Below are positions 25,649 to 33,926 of a DNA stretch of 40,554 nt, one piece after another (the first letter of the stretch is position 1; every line of letters starts with the position of its first letter). Source of the stretch: CAYGAW01 sp964347945 (GTDB lineage Bacteria > Chloroflexota > Anaerolineae > UBA7937 > B3-Chlor); contig CAYGAW010000157.1 of the NCBI GenBank assembly GCA_964347945.1, positions 1-40,554 of the forward strand, read 5' to 3'. The notes under the pieces are model-generated. The model saw only the letters and a list, made by a program, of their open reading frames with translations. It did not search any database and was not told the DNA's origin. Both the position numbers and the translations under genes were made by a program.

Positions 25649-27010
25649 TCAGAAGACAAAGACGAACGTCAGATCGTTGACATTGGTGTTGGTAGGGCCG
25701 GTGATGATAAGGTCCTCCAGCGCCTGGAAGAAGTGATAGGAATCGTTGTCGGCCAGATAATCGCTGGCCGACAGGCCTTTTTCTCTGGCACGACCGAGAG
25801 TCGAGCCGTCCGCGATGGCGCCAGCTGCATCGGTGGGGCCATCGGTGCCATCGGTCGCCAGCGCGATAATCATCGCGTCCTCCAGGTTTTCTATCTGAAT
25901 CGCCGCAGCTAAGGCCAACTCTTGGTTCCGCCCCCCCTTGCCTTGCCCGGAGATAGTCACTGTGGTCTCGCCTCCTGCTACCACGCAGGCCGGGCGCGGC
26001 ACCGGCTGCTGGGAATGAAGTATCTCCTTGGCGACGGCAGAGAAGACGTGGGCCACCTCGCGGGCTTCCCCTTCTACGAAAGTGGACAGGAGCAGCGTGT
26101 GGAAGCCGAGGCTCTCGGCTTTGGCGATGGCTGCCTGGGCGGCAACCTCGTTGCTGGCGATGATCAGATTGTGGGTCTTGGAGAAGATGGGATCACCCTC
26201 TTTTGGCGTCTCGGAGATCGATCCTTCTTTGCCTTGTCGCAGATGTTGCACGATGGATGGGGGAAGCTCGTCTAGTAGCCCGTATCGCTCGACGATGCCG
26301 TAAGCCTCACTGAAGGTGCTGGAATCGGGCACCGTGGGTCCTGATGCGATGACATCCAGAGGGCTGCCCACCACATCGGAGAGGATGAGGGAGACGACTT
26401 CGGCAGGATAGGACAGACGGGAGAGATTGCCTCCCTTGATCTGGGAGAGATGCTTGCGGATGGCATTGATCTCGTTGATGGTAGCTCCACAGCGCAGTAG
26501 CGCGGAGGTTAGGGCTTCCACATCTGCCAACGTGATGCCTTTCACGGGGAGTGTCATGAGGGCCGAGCCGCCGCCAGAGATGAGGCAAATCACCAGGTCA
26601 CGCTCCGTAGCTCCCCTGGCCATGTCTACCATCTGGCTCGCTCCACGCATGCCGGCCGCATCCGGGATGGGATGACCGGCTTCGTTGATGCGGACGGTCT
26701 TGGTATCTGCAAGGTAGCCGTACTTGGTGTTGACCAAGCCTGCGGTAAGCCGAGGACCGAGTATCTCCTCTGCCGCCTTGGCCATGGCACCCCCGGCTTT
26801 GCCCCCGCCGATGGCGTAGATCATCTCGTACTTGCTCAGATCATATACGCGCTGGCCGATGACCAAGTTGCCATCTTGCAGGGACATATGCCGCTTGACG
26901 GCGGTGACGGGATCCACGGCTTCTAGAGCTGCAGCCAGGATGGGCAGAACCTTTTCGCGTCGTGTCTTTATGTCTCCACTCTTGAGCAATCGGGGATCGA
27001 AAGGGTCCAT
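25649..27010 (-). CDS. Glycerate 2-kinase (MOFRL family)
   Basis: The product is 453 residues. It phosphorylates D-glycerate, yielding 2-phosphoglycerate in the GckA/TtuD-type family. The N-terminal DUF4147 half contains AIGGGKAGGAMAKAAEEIL and LISGGGSALMTLP, then SDVVGSPLDVIASGPT. The C-terminal MOFRL half contains VAGGETTV, GKGGRNQELALA and ALATDGTDGPTDAAGA. All key segments are intact. It starts 9 bp after the stop of the Fe-S oxidoreductase gene, so the two form an operon from the promoter at 28407-28435. The link suggests hydroxy-acid oxidation or reduction coupled to entry into lower glycolysis. Confidence 0.94.
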   Translation of the reverse strand: MDPFDPRLLKSGDIKTRREKVLPILAAALEAVDPVTAVKRHMSLQDGNLVIGQRVYDLSKYEMIYAIGGGKAGGAMAKAAEEILGPRLTAGLVNTKYGYLADTKTVRINEAGHPIPDAAGMRGASQMVDMARGATERDLVICLISGGGSALMTLPVKGITLADVEALTSALLRCGATINEINAIRKHLSQIKGGNLSRLSYPAEVVSLILSDVVGSPLDVIASGPTVPDSSTFSEAYGIVERYGLLDELPPSIVQHLRQGKEGSISETPKEGDPIFSKTHNLIIASNEVAAQAAIAKAESLGFHTLLLSTFVEGEAREVAHVFSAVAKEILHSQQPVPRPACVVAGGETTVTISGQGKGGRNQELALAAAIQIENLEDAMIIALATDGTDGPTDAAGAIADGSTLGRAREKGLSASDYLADNDSYHFFQALEDLIITGPTNTNVNDLTFVFVF

Positions 27011-27019
27011 TGCGCTCCC

Positions 27020-28177
27020 TCAGGGTTCCGTGCCATTGTCTATTAGGGCCGCCCGCAGGAGTTGCACGACATCCATCACCTTGATCCTCCTCTTCTCGCG
27101 ACGTGCAGCCATGATCAAAGTACGCTCGCACTGTTGGCAGGCGCTGATGACCGCCTCGGCCCCCACTGCCTGTGCTTGCTCCAAACGGAGCCTGGCGACC
27201 GCGCTGGCTAGTTCCGCATCCAAGGTCTCAAGATTGCCTCCTCCCCCGCAGCACATCGCGTTCTCTCCGTGATCCTCCATCTCCACGAACTCGAGGCCGG
27301 GGATTGCCGCTATTATGCGGCGCGGGGCATCATAGACCTCGCTCTTTCGTCCCAGGTCGCACGGATCATGATAGGTCACGCGCATGTTCAGCGGCCGCAA
27401 AGGTACGCGGCCGGCCTCGACGAGTTGCGCCAGGAACTCGGTGGCATGCATCACCTCAACGGACTCGAGCGTATAGTGATGCGTCCACATGTGATAGCAG
27501 GAAGGACACGTGGTTACCAGCGTCTTTGCGCCCAAGGCTTGCACGCGATCTAGGTTGTGCGCTATCAAATCCTCAACCGGTAGCCCGGCAGAGACCAGAG
27601 GATAGCCGCAGCACCATTCGTCGGGCCCTAGCGTCGTGAAGTCTACCTCTGTAGCCTCCAGGATTTCCACCAAGTCCTGCAGGATCCCGTAGGCCATAGG
27701 GTAGAGAGCCGAGACACAGCCCGTGAAGAGTACAACCTCAGCCTTTTCCTTTCCTACCAGACCCTCTGGCCTGTCCTCCAGATTCTCAGCCCAGAGTAGG
27801 CGGTTCTCGCTGGGTTCGCCGGAGATGTTGTGCGTGGTTCTGACCCGTTGCTCCAGTTCTGCTAGTGTCGTCGGCAGAAACTCGCTGTTGGCGATTACTT
27901 CTCGGGCGGCGGCAAAGATCTCATCGGTGCGCACTCCGCCGGGACAACTGACGCGGCACGCCTGGCAATCCGTGCAGCCGTAGATGTAGCGACTGACTAG
28001 CGCGGAGATAGGCAACACGCCCTCGCTCACTGCCCGCAGCAGCTGTATCCTGCCCCGGGCCGTGGCTGGCTCACGACGCAGCACGTCGTAGACGGGGCAG
28101 GCAGCCTGGCAGTAGCCACACCGATTACACCGGAGCATTTCCTGCTGGTATTGGCTGAGCTTTTCTATAGTGGTCAT
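27020..28177 (-). CDS. Fe-S oxidoreductase with two CCG domains (GlcF/GlpC/HdrD-like)
   Basis: The product is 385 residues from ATG 28177 (MTTIEKLSQYQQEML); the frame is open to 28291 but without a supporting start. Two ferredoxin-type 4Fe-4S motifs are present: CNRCGYCQAACP (Cys17, 20, 23, 27) and CTDCQACRVSCP. Two CCG domains follow: WCCGYPLVSAG with CPSCYHMW, and HDPCDLGRKSE with MCCGGGG and CQQCERTL. This layout occurs in the Fe-S subunits of glycolate, glycerol-3-phosphate and lactate oxidases and in heterodisulfide reductase HdrD. The flavoprotein partner (GlcD-like) is not adjacent. The neighbouring glycerate kinase makes a 2-hydroxy acid the likely substrate class. Confidence 0.93.
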   Translation of the reverse strand: MTTIEKLSQYQQEMLRCNRCGYCQAACPVYDVLRREPATARGRIQLLRAVSEGVLPISALVSRYIYGCTDCQACRVSCPGGVRTDEIFAAAREVIANSEFLPTTLAELEQRVRTTHNISGEPSENRLLWAENLEDRPEGLVGKEKAEVVLFTGCVSALYPMAYGILQDLVEILEATEVDFTTLGPDEWCCGYPLVSAGLPVEDLIAHNLDRVQALGAKTLVTTCPSCYHMWTHHYTLESVEVMHATEFLAQLVEAGRVPLRPLNMRVTYHDPCDLGRKSEVYDAPRRIIAAIPGLEFVEMEDHGENAMCCGGGGNLETLDAELASAVARLRLEQAQAVGAEAVISACQQCERTLIMAARREKRRIKVMDVVQLLRAALIDNGTEP

Positions 28178-28512
28178 GCGTCGTATTGCAGAATGGTCTG
28201 TAGAGAGGTGCGGGGCGGCGCTACTGCCAATCCACAAACTCGTTGAGTGGGCGGTCGTTCTTGCGGAAGCGAGCCCACATGCCTTCATCACCTCGGCGGA
28301 CTTTCCGGAACGGGTGTGCCACTCTCTTCATCTGGCACCTCAGACAGCACCCTTCCCCCGCAACTCGCACATGGAGAGTCGTTGGTCCGCCATAGGTAGG
28401 TTCGCCATTCTATCAAAACGGCGTCTGCGCTGCAAAGATGGATTGATGCGTCGCGATGGGGGTCGCCATGGTCATGAGTCGTTGGTAAAGGCCGTCGCCC
28501 CTCATCGGATGG
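28178..28512. other. 335-bp intergenic region
   Basis: This region lies between two minus-strand genes. It contains the promoter of the Fe-S/kinase operon (28407-28435) and about 220 bp of leader. The long plus-strand frame across it has no ribosome site and is antisense to both neighbours, so it is not called. Confidence 0.55.
28407..28435 (-). promoter_or_regulatory. Promoter of the Fe-S oxidoreductase/glycerate kinase operon
   Basis: On the minus strand TTGCAG (28435-28430) and TAGAAT (28412-28407) are 17 bp apart; the leader to ATG 28177 is about 220 nt. Confidence 0.55.
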
Positions 28513-29511
28513 CTAGCCTTCGTGCTGAGATCCAGCGAGTGCTCCTCTTTCGAGTCTCTGCAGAGAGTAGTTCTCTCTCATCATGCAGAAGATCCCCATC
28601 AACGTCAGCGGCAAGAAGGTGAGAGCGTGCAGGGCCAAGGCGAAACTCAGGGCCAACTCTCGGTCCACATTGAATATCGACAGGGTGCTGGCGACAAGCC
28701 AGTGGTACACTCCGATATAGCCTGGTGAGGAGGGGACAGTCATTCCCAAGCTGGTCACGCACAAGACCAATACAGCGGCGGAGGGAGGGACGTCAATGTG
28801 AAAGGCGTACATGACGAAGAGAATGAACAGTGCCCCCGTTACCCAGACCGCGAGAGACCAGCCCCAGAGTAAAACGTTTGTGCGGACAGATCGCAGCGCA
28901 TCGAAGCCAGTGAGGGCTGAGTCGAGAGAGCGGAGCAGTTGCTCCCCCCCGACGCGCGGGACGCGCCTCAGGACGGACCACACGAGCCCTAGCGTTCTTT
29001 GCCTCTGATAGGTCAGGGCCAAAATGATCGCGAAGAGGCAAAGGAACAGGGGTGCCATGATCAGCGCTGGTCGTCGGACCCATAGCGGTAGGGACACAAG
29101 GGGTAGAAGCAAGACGAGGAACAGCAGGAGAGTAAGCACGTCAAGGATTTTCTCCACGATGATGGTGGAGAGCGCAAGCGACTTGCTGAGGTCCTCGGTC
29201 TCGCCGATCACGTACGCTCTTGCCAACTCGCCCAGTCTGGCTGGGAAAATGGTGTTCAACGCGTAGCTGATCATCAAGGCAGAAAACAGCTTCTCTCGCC
29301 GCATCCCCTTGCCTTCGTCGGGGAACAGAAGCTGCCAACGGAGAACCTTACAGGCAATAGTGGCCACGAAAGGTAGACTAGCCGGGATCAGCCAGGCATA
29401 GTTCGCGTGGCGAAGAGCGTCCAGAACCTCACGGAAGTCTACATTCCAGAGGACTAGTACAAGGCATATCAGACTGATAGCCATCCCCAGCCAGAAACGC
29501 CACTGTTTCAT
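28513..29511 (-). CDS. Flippase-like membrane protein (LPG-synthase TM domain family)
   Basis: The product is 332 residues with about eight transmembrane helices. The pattern belongs to the lysylphosphatidylglycerol-synthase TM/AglD-like family (PF03706): LGELARAYVIGE after NTIFPAR, a STIIVEKILDVLTLL segment and TSLGMTVPSSPGYIGVYHW. These proteins are thought to flip or transfer lipid-linked groups; no catalytic domain is attached here. It starts 77 bp after the VTT-domain gene and is the last gene of the minus-strand envelope group. Confidence 0.88.
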   Translation of the reverse strand: MKQWRFWLGMAISLICLVLVLWNVDFREVLDALRHANYAWLIPASLPFVATIACKVLRWQLLFPDEGKGMRREKLFSALMISYALNTIFPARLGELARAYVIGETEDLSKSLALSTIIVEKILDVLTLLLFLVLLLPLVSLPLWVRRPALIMAPLFLCLFAIILALTYQRQRTLGLVWSVLRRVPRVGGEQLLRSLDSALTGFDALRSVRTNVLLWGWSLAVWVTGALFILFVMYAFHIDVPPSAAVLVLCVTSLGMTVPSSPGYIGVYHWLVASTLSIFNVDRELALSFALALHALTFLPLTLMGIFCMMRENYSLQRLERGALAGSQHEG

Positions 29512-29588
29512 CGGAGGTAGATGCTGGATTTAGCCGCTCCCGCGAAGGAGGCGTCGATGGTCATGATGCTCTCTCTTCTCCCGCGAAG

Positions 29589-30185
29589 TCATCGGAGGAG
29601 TGTCGTCAGTCCCGGCAGCACGGAATTGGCGAACAACGGAATGGAGTAGTAGCCGGCGAGGGCGATGGCAACATTCTTGATCGTCTTTCCCATCCATGTC
29701 GCCGAGAAGAAATACTTGGGGGGAAATCCGGAGGCACCAGCGGCTATACCTGCCAAGTCAAAGAAGGGGTTTGGAATGGCTGAGAGGAAAAAGATGGTGA
29801 GGAAACCGTTGCGCCGCATCCAGTTCTCGAAGTACCGGTAGATGGTTGCGTCCTCAACGAGGCCCTGGCCCGCAAATCCTGCCAGGTATCCCGTTGCCTC
29901 ACCTACGGCGTCGCCGAGGCCGGCTGCCAGGCCTACCAAGATTGGATTCCAGACACTGCCTGCAACGTAGACGATGGCCAGTCCCGGTACAGGAAGCACA
30001 ACGGTGGCGCTGGCTACCAGTGTTGTGAGGAAGATCCCCAAGTACCCGTACTTCTCGTACTCGGCAATCTCACCGCGCAAAAGCAAGACGACAACGGTAA
30101 TGGCGACTACGATGAGTACAGCGCCTACGCGCTGAAGGCGCACCATCCTCTTCGAGTTGACCTCGGTCACGTCAGCGTTCGGCAC
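29589..30185 (-). CDS. VTT/DedA-like membrane protein
   Basis: The product is 198 residues from GTG 30185, with AGGAG ten bases upstream. After a basic N-terminus there is one helix (GAVLIVVAITVVVLLL), then the VTT/SNARE-associated core: YGYLGIFLTTLVASATVVLPVPG, GLAAGLGDAVGEATGYLAG and RNGFLTIFFLSAIPNPFFDLAG. The Pro-Asn-Pro near the end is typical for this family, whose better-studied members affect lipid scrambling or undecaprenyl-phosphate and phosphatidylethanolamine flipping. It starts 21 bp after the DUF1028 gene. Confidence 0.9.
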   Translation of the reverse strand: MPNADVTEVNSKRMVRLQRVGAVLIVVAITVVVLLLRGEIAEYEKYGYLGIFLTTLVASATVVLPVPGLAIVYVAGSVWNPILVGLAAGLGDAVGEATGYLAGFAGQGLVEDATIYRYFENWMRRNGFLTIFFLSAIPNPFFDLAGIAAGASGFPPKYFFSATWMGKTIKNVAIALAGYYSIPLFANSVLPGLTTLLR

Positions 30186-30206
30186 AACTCGGCTCTCCTG
30201 CTGATC

Positions 30207-31082
30207 TCAGAAGCCCTCACGCATGAATTCTAGGATGACTCCGTCCAGGAGGTTGTCATCCCGCCACCGCTCCTCCAGGTTCTCGGTGTTGACGAAGTCC
30301 CTCAAGGCCTTCCTGGTGGCTTCATCGTAGACACCGCTGTCAGGACCTTGGTAGTAGCCCGTTCGCTGCAGTATCTCCTGGATCTCCACTGCTACCTTCC
30401 CCTCAATCTTCACCAAGTTGTCCAGGTCCGTCTCTCCCAGGTACAAGTTGTGGAGCTTGAGCAAGCGGGCCAGTTCGTCGATTGGGGTGGGGTGCTCATC
30501 GACTCGCAGGTCAACGTAGCGGTCGTTGAAGCCTCCGTACCCTCCCTTCTCTTTGACTACCAGGATAGCGGCCGATTGCTGACCCCGTCGGTCACCACCA
30601 GCTTTCTGTCCCGCCTGGAGAGCAGCCAGAAGCCGGTCGACCAGGGCCCCCTGTGTCTCCTCGAAGGTTCGGGCCATGGCCTCCACGGTGTCCTCACTGA
30701 CCAAGATGTTGCCCTGGCACGCGTAGTGCTGGCCCACGACGTGTCCAGCACAGTCGTAGCACCCCTCGCCGGTGAAGGCCGCCGCGCTCCCGTTGGCATC
30801 CACGACACCCACTTGCCTCAGGGCTCGATCATTGTCGTCCTTGGTGAGACTGGCGATCACTTCCTCGGCCGGCAATCCCTCTTCCATCATGGCCAGACCC
30901 CTCGGGCCATAGGAGGTGTTGGCCCACGATTGCGTAGCCACGGCGCCTGCCCCAGCCCTCGCCCAGGGCACGGCGGAGCCGACGGCCAAGAACTTGGATT
31001 GCACGGCCACACCCCACTCGTCCTTGGAGGGGTCATAGGCCACTATGGAGAAGGTCCCTCTGCATCTGCTGCCATCGCTCAT
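30207..31082 (-). CDS. DUF1028 protein with C-terminal peptidoglycan-binding-like domain
   Basis: The product is 291 residues from ATG 31082, with GGGAGG nine bases upstream; the longer frame to 31223 runs into the next gene. The DUF1028 domain (Ntn-hydrolase-like fold) covers residues 10-205: TFSIVAYDP, WGVAVQSKFLAVGSAVPWA, ATQSWANTSYGPRGLAMM and the EGCYDCAGH segment. Residues about 215-265 resemble a peptidoglycan-binding-like repeat (EILQRTGYYQGPDSGVYDEA). No signal peptide is seen, and a Cys-rich CYDCAG is notable. The catalytic role of the family is not established. Confidence 0.9.
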   Translation of the reverse strand: MSDGSRCRGTFSIVAYDPSKDEWGVAVQSKFLAVGSAVPWARAGAGAVATQSWANTSYGPRGLAMMEEGLPAEEVIASLTKDDNDRALRQVGVVDANGSAAAFTGEGCYDCAGHVVGQHYACQGNILVSEDTVEAMARTFEETQGALVDRLLAALQAGQKAGGDRRGQQSAAILVVKEKGGYGGFNDRYVDLRVDEHPTPIDELARLLKLHNLYLGETDLDNLVKIEGKVAVEIQEILQRTGYYQGPDSGVYDEATRKALRDFVNTENLEERWRDDNLLDGVILEFMREGF

Positions 31083-31155
31083 CTCTGCCACCTCCCGGGC
31101 GTGGATTATAGCACAGGTGTTGACCGTCAACCAAGACGTGGGGCACGACCGCGTC

Positions 31156-32547
31156 TCACGCCTGGAAGTGCGGGATGATGAAGAGGTACAGGCAGATGAC
31201 ATCGAGCACCAGGAAGCCAACATAGAAGAGAGCGAAGGCCGTACCTTTCACGATGTCAGGCAGCAGGTCAACAATCCGATCTGGCAGCGGGAGATGCGAG
31301 ATCAAACGCGTACAGATGTCTGCCCACTCGCGAAGCCCCAGGGCGAAGGCCAAAGCGATGGGCACCAGCGCGGGGAATAGATAACGTCCTTGGTGCTGGA
31401 CGAACTTGAGGTTGTACAGCATGTGCCCGGCCGCGACCAACACGAAAACGAGAAGCAGCAGCAGCAGGGCCCACCGCTGAAATCGGGCCAACAGCTGGCG
31501 GTCACGTATGGCGCGCAGCAGAAACAGGATGAACCCCACGCCGATCATGATTGAGACCAGGCCCAGGAACGCATAGAGACGGGAATCTATCAAGATTCCC
31601 ATCCAGCCGAACTGGGCCCAGAAACTGCGGAAGGAGACGATGAAGAAGTCTCGGATCGTTTGCATCAGACCCTGCTGGCTGACCCATTGCGCCGTCGTGG
31701 GCTGGCCGATGACGACGGAGTCATGCCGTTGCCAGCCGAAGAGATCGAGATCGCCGTAGGTGAGCAGGTTGCGCAGGAACCACCAAGCGGAAAGCATGGC
31801 CAGGCCTGCTATGACACCCACCTGCTGGAGAATGCTCTGGTCTCCCTCAGTCCGGGCGCGCACTGCGAAAGCGAAGACAATGGACAGAGTGGCGGGAATG
31901 TAGATACCTGTCTTGGTCAGCAGCGCCAGAGCCATCAAGGATCCGAGCAATGCGACTTGACGCATGCTCAGGCCCGACTTCAAGTGTCTTAAACAAAGCA
32001 AGATGATACCGGCCAGGATCACCTCGGCCAACGTGTCGTTGTTTACGGCTGCACTCATGGCGATGTGCATCGGTACTGTGGCGACCATCGCGGTTGTGGT
32101 CAGCGCCAGGAACTCCTCATCTGGGAAGATCTCCTTCACTATGGCATAGCAAAGGAGCAGCAGAAGGGAACCCAGGAAGACGGACAAGACGCGCAGCGCC
32201 AGGAACTGCCCCTCTGCGTCGACACTGCGTGCTGCCTTGTAGACTACGGCTGCCAGGAGGTAGTAGAGAGGCGGCTGGTGAGATTCGTATCGGATGGCCT
32301 CTATGGACATGTGGGGAGGGAACTTGGCAGCTTTGATCTCCTCCAGGTACTCGTGAGGGTAGTCGCCCATTTGCAGGACGGGAAGGCGGTGCTTCTCAGC
32401 GATGTCGACCACATAGTTGTAATGGGCTGGCTCATCGGGAGTCTCCCATCTCGGGGTCTGTACCGCGTAGGTGAGGCCGAGGGCACAGTAGACGGCCACT
32501 ATCAGGCCGAGCACGGCCTTGGCCAAGCGCTGCCGGTACCTCGACAC
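31156..32547 (-). CDS. DUF2142-like multi-membrane protein (putative GT-C glycosyltransferase)
   Basis: The product is 463 residues from GTG 32547, with AAAGGA six bases upstream. About 11-12 transmembrane helices are visible. The first external loop has WETPDEPAHYNYVVDIAE then YESHQPPLYYLLAA, an acidic pair and a QPPLYY motif found in DUF2142 and PMT-like membrane glycosyltransferases. These use lipid-phosphate sugars; the acceptor is unknown. It starts 1 bp after the stop of the MFS gene, so the two are surely co-transcribed. Confidence 0.87.
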   Translation of the reverse strand: MSRYRQRLAKAVLGLIVAVYCALGLTYAVQTPRWETPDEPAHYNYVVDIAEKHRLPVLQMGDYPHEYLEEIKAAKFPPHMSIEAIRYESHQPPLYYLLAAVVYKAARSVDAEGQFLALRVLSVFLGSLLLLLCYAIVKEIFPDEEFLALTTTAMVATVPMHIAMSAAVNNDTLAEVILAGIILLCLRHLKSGLSMRQVALLGSLMALALLTKTGIYIPATLSIVFAFAVRARTEGDQSILQQVGVIAGLAMLSAWWFLRNLLTYGDLDLFGWQRHDSVVIGQPTTAQWVSQQGLMQTIRDFFIVSFRSFWAQFGWMGILIDSRLYAFLGLVSIMIGVGFILFLLRAIRDRQLLARFQRWALLLLLLVFVLVAAGHMLYNLKFVQHQGRYLFPALVPIALAFALGLREWADICTRLISHLPLPDRIVDLLPDIVKGTAFALFYVGFLVLDVICLYLFIIPHFQA

Positions 32548-32548
32548 G

Positions 32549-33796
32549 CTAGTTCCTTTGCCCCCTCTCCTCGATCTTCAGCAACAGGCCGGCGCCCGCA
32601 AGGTAGGCCAGACAGGCGGAGGCGAACAGGGCCGTGTATCCCGAGCCAGGCTGGCGAGCATTGAAGAAATCTATGAGCGGACCTCCCAACCCCGCCACGA
32701 TCCCAGCTCCCGCCGTAGCCAGATTAGAGATTCCCAGATAGCCCGCTGCTTCGCCTCTAGGGACGAGATCGGTGGCCAGTGCCCAGTTGGCGCTCAGGAA
32801 CACTCCCGCTGACAAGCCAACGAGGCTTCCGTACAGAAAGACATCGTTGAATTCGAGACCCGCGATCGTGAAGACTACATCACCCCGCGCGAACATGAGG
32901 AGGAAAGCGCCCGCTCCTCCCAGTAGGGCGGAGGCGATACTCATCGTCCTCCGGCCTATTCTGTCAGATAGGTGGCCAGCGGGATACGTGATGACCAAGA
33001 TGCAGAGAGCGATGACAGCCAATAGGTCGCCGGTTGCAGCTGCGGCATTGGGGATGCGCACCACATCTTCCAGGAAGTACAGGGCGAAGTTGCGCACCAG
33101 ATTCATTCCCAGCAATACGAAGAGACGGGAGACCAGCAGCCACACGTAGTCTACGCGGAGACTGCGCGGTCTGGTCATGCAAGAGGAGGGGTTGGACGGG
33201 GGCTTGGACAACGGTTCCTCCCGAACCGCAAAGATGGTGATGAGCATCGTGATCAGCAAGAAGGCGCCTATCGCGCCCAAGGCGACGAAGACCTGGCCCT
33301 GGGCCATGAAGTGGGCGGTGACCTTCGAGGTAACGATGATGCCCAGGATCTCTGCCAATTGCTTGACCCCTGACGCTGCTCCTCTCCTGTTTTCCGGAAC
33401 CACGTCGGGAATGAGGCCCTGGTACGGACCATGCGCCACGTTTGAAGAAAGCTGCAGGAGCAGATAGGCGCCCAGCAGTAGCCAGTAATCGCCAGCCAGT
33501 GCGACACCAAGGAGGAACAGCAAGTCGAAGAGAGTGCCGACCAGGATGTAGGGTCGACGGCGACCCCAGCGCAAAGTGGACCTGTCGCTGATCGCCCCGG
33601 ATATGGGCTGAACGACTACCGCCAGGATGAGGCCCACGGAGGTCATGATGCCCAGTGCGCTTCCCTTGAGGTGTGGTGGGGCCATCAGGGGCACGAGGAT
33701 GGGCAGTACTATGGGGTGTATGCTGTTCCAGAGATACGACAGCGCAAACCAGTAGACATTGATAGATAGGTAGTCTACGGCGCGCAGCTTTCTCAC
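32549..33796 (-). CDS. MFS transporter
   Basis: The product is 415 residues from GTG 33796, preceded by GGAAGGAG; the promoter at 33858-33886 lies downstream of the longer-frame start at 33970, so that start is impossible. Twelve membrane segments are expected. The loop 2-3 signature appears as SGAISDRSTLRWGRRRPYILVG, and the repeat in the second half as GHLSDRIGRRTMSI. GLSAGVFLSANWALATDLVP resembles the sugar-transporter (GPH/melibiose-like) and SLC45-like branch, but the substrate is not readable. Confidence 0.92.
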   Translation of the reverse strand: MRKLRAVDYLSINVYWFALSYLWNSIHPIVLPILVPLMAPPHLKGSALGIMTSVGLILAVVVQPISGAISDRSTLRWGRRRPYILVGTLFDLLFLLGVALAGDYWLLLGAYLLLQLSSNVAHGPYQGLIPDVVPENRRGAASGVKQLAEILGIIVTSKVTAHFMAQGQVFVALGAIGAFLLITMLITIFAVREEPLSKPPSNPSSCMTRPRSLRVDYVWLLVSRLFVLLGMNLVRNFALYFLEDVVRIPNAAAATGDLLAVIALCILVITYPAGHLSDRIGRRTMSIASALLGGAGAFLLMFARGDVVFTIAGLEFNDVFLYGSLVGLSAGVFLSANWALATDLVPRGEAAGYLGISNLATAGAGIVAGLGGPLIDFFNARQPGSGYTALFASACLAYLAGAGLLLKIEERGQRN

Positions 33797-33857
33797 TCCT
33801 TGGTCTCCTTCCACTCCTAGTGGGGAGGCTGGAAAGACCTGGTGGTCAATAGAGCGC

Positions 33858-33886
33858 ATTGTATCATAAGCATCTGATTGCAGCAA
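33858..33886 (-). promoter_or_regulatory. Promoter of the MFS-DUF2142 operon
   Basis: On the minus strand TTGCTG (33886-33881) and TACAAT (33863-33858) have a 17-bp spacer. The leader to GTG 33796 is about 55 nt, and the transcript may extend through DUF1028, VTT and the flippase. Confidence 0.6.
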
Positions 33887-33926
33887 CCGTCCAGGGGAGA
33901 AGGCATCGTGCGTCTGACCCGAAGGA

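Noticed and set aside
30348..31178. 276-residue frame antisense to the DUF1028 gene
   Set aside because: It is a mirror of a well-supported gene and has no motif or start signal.
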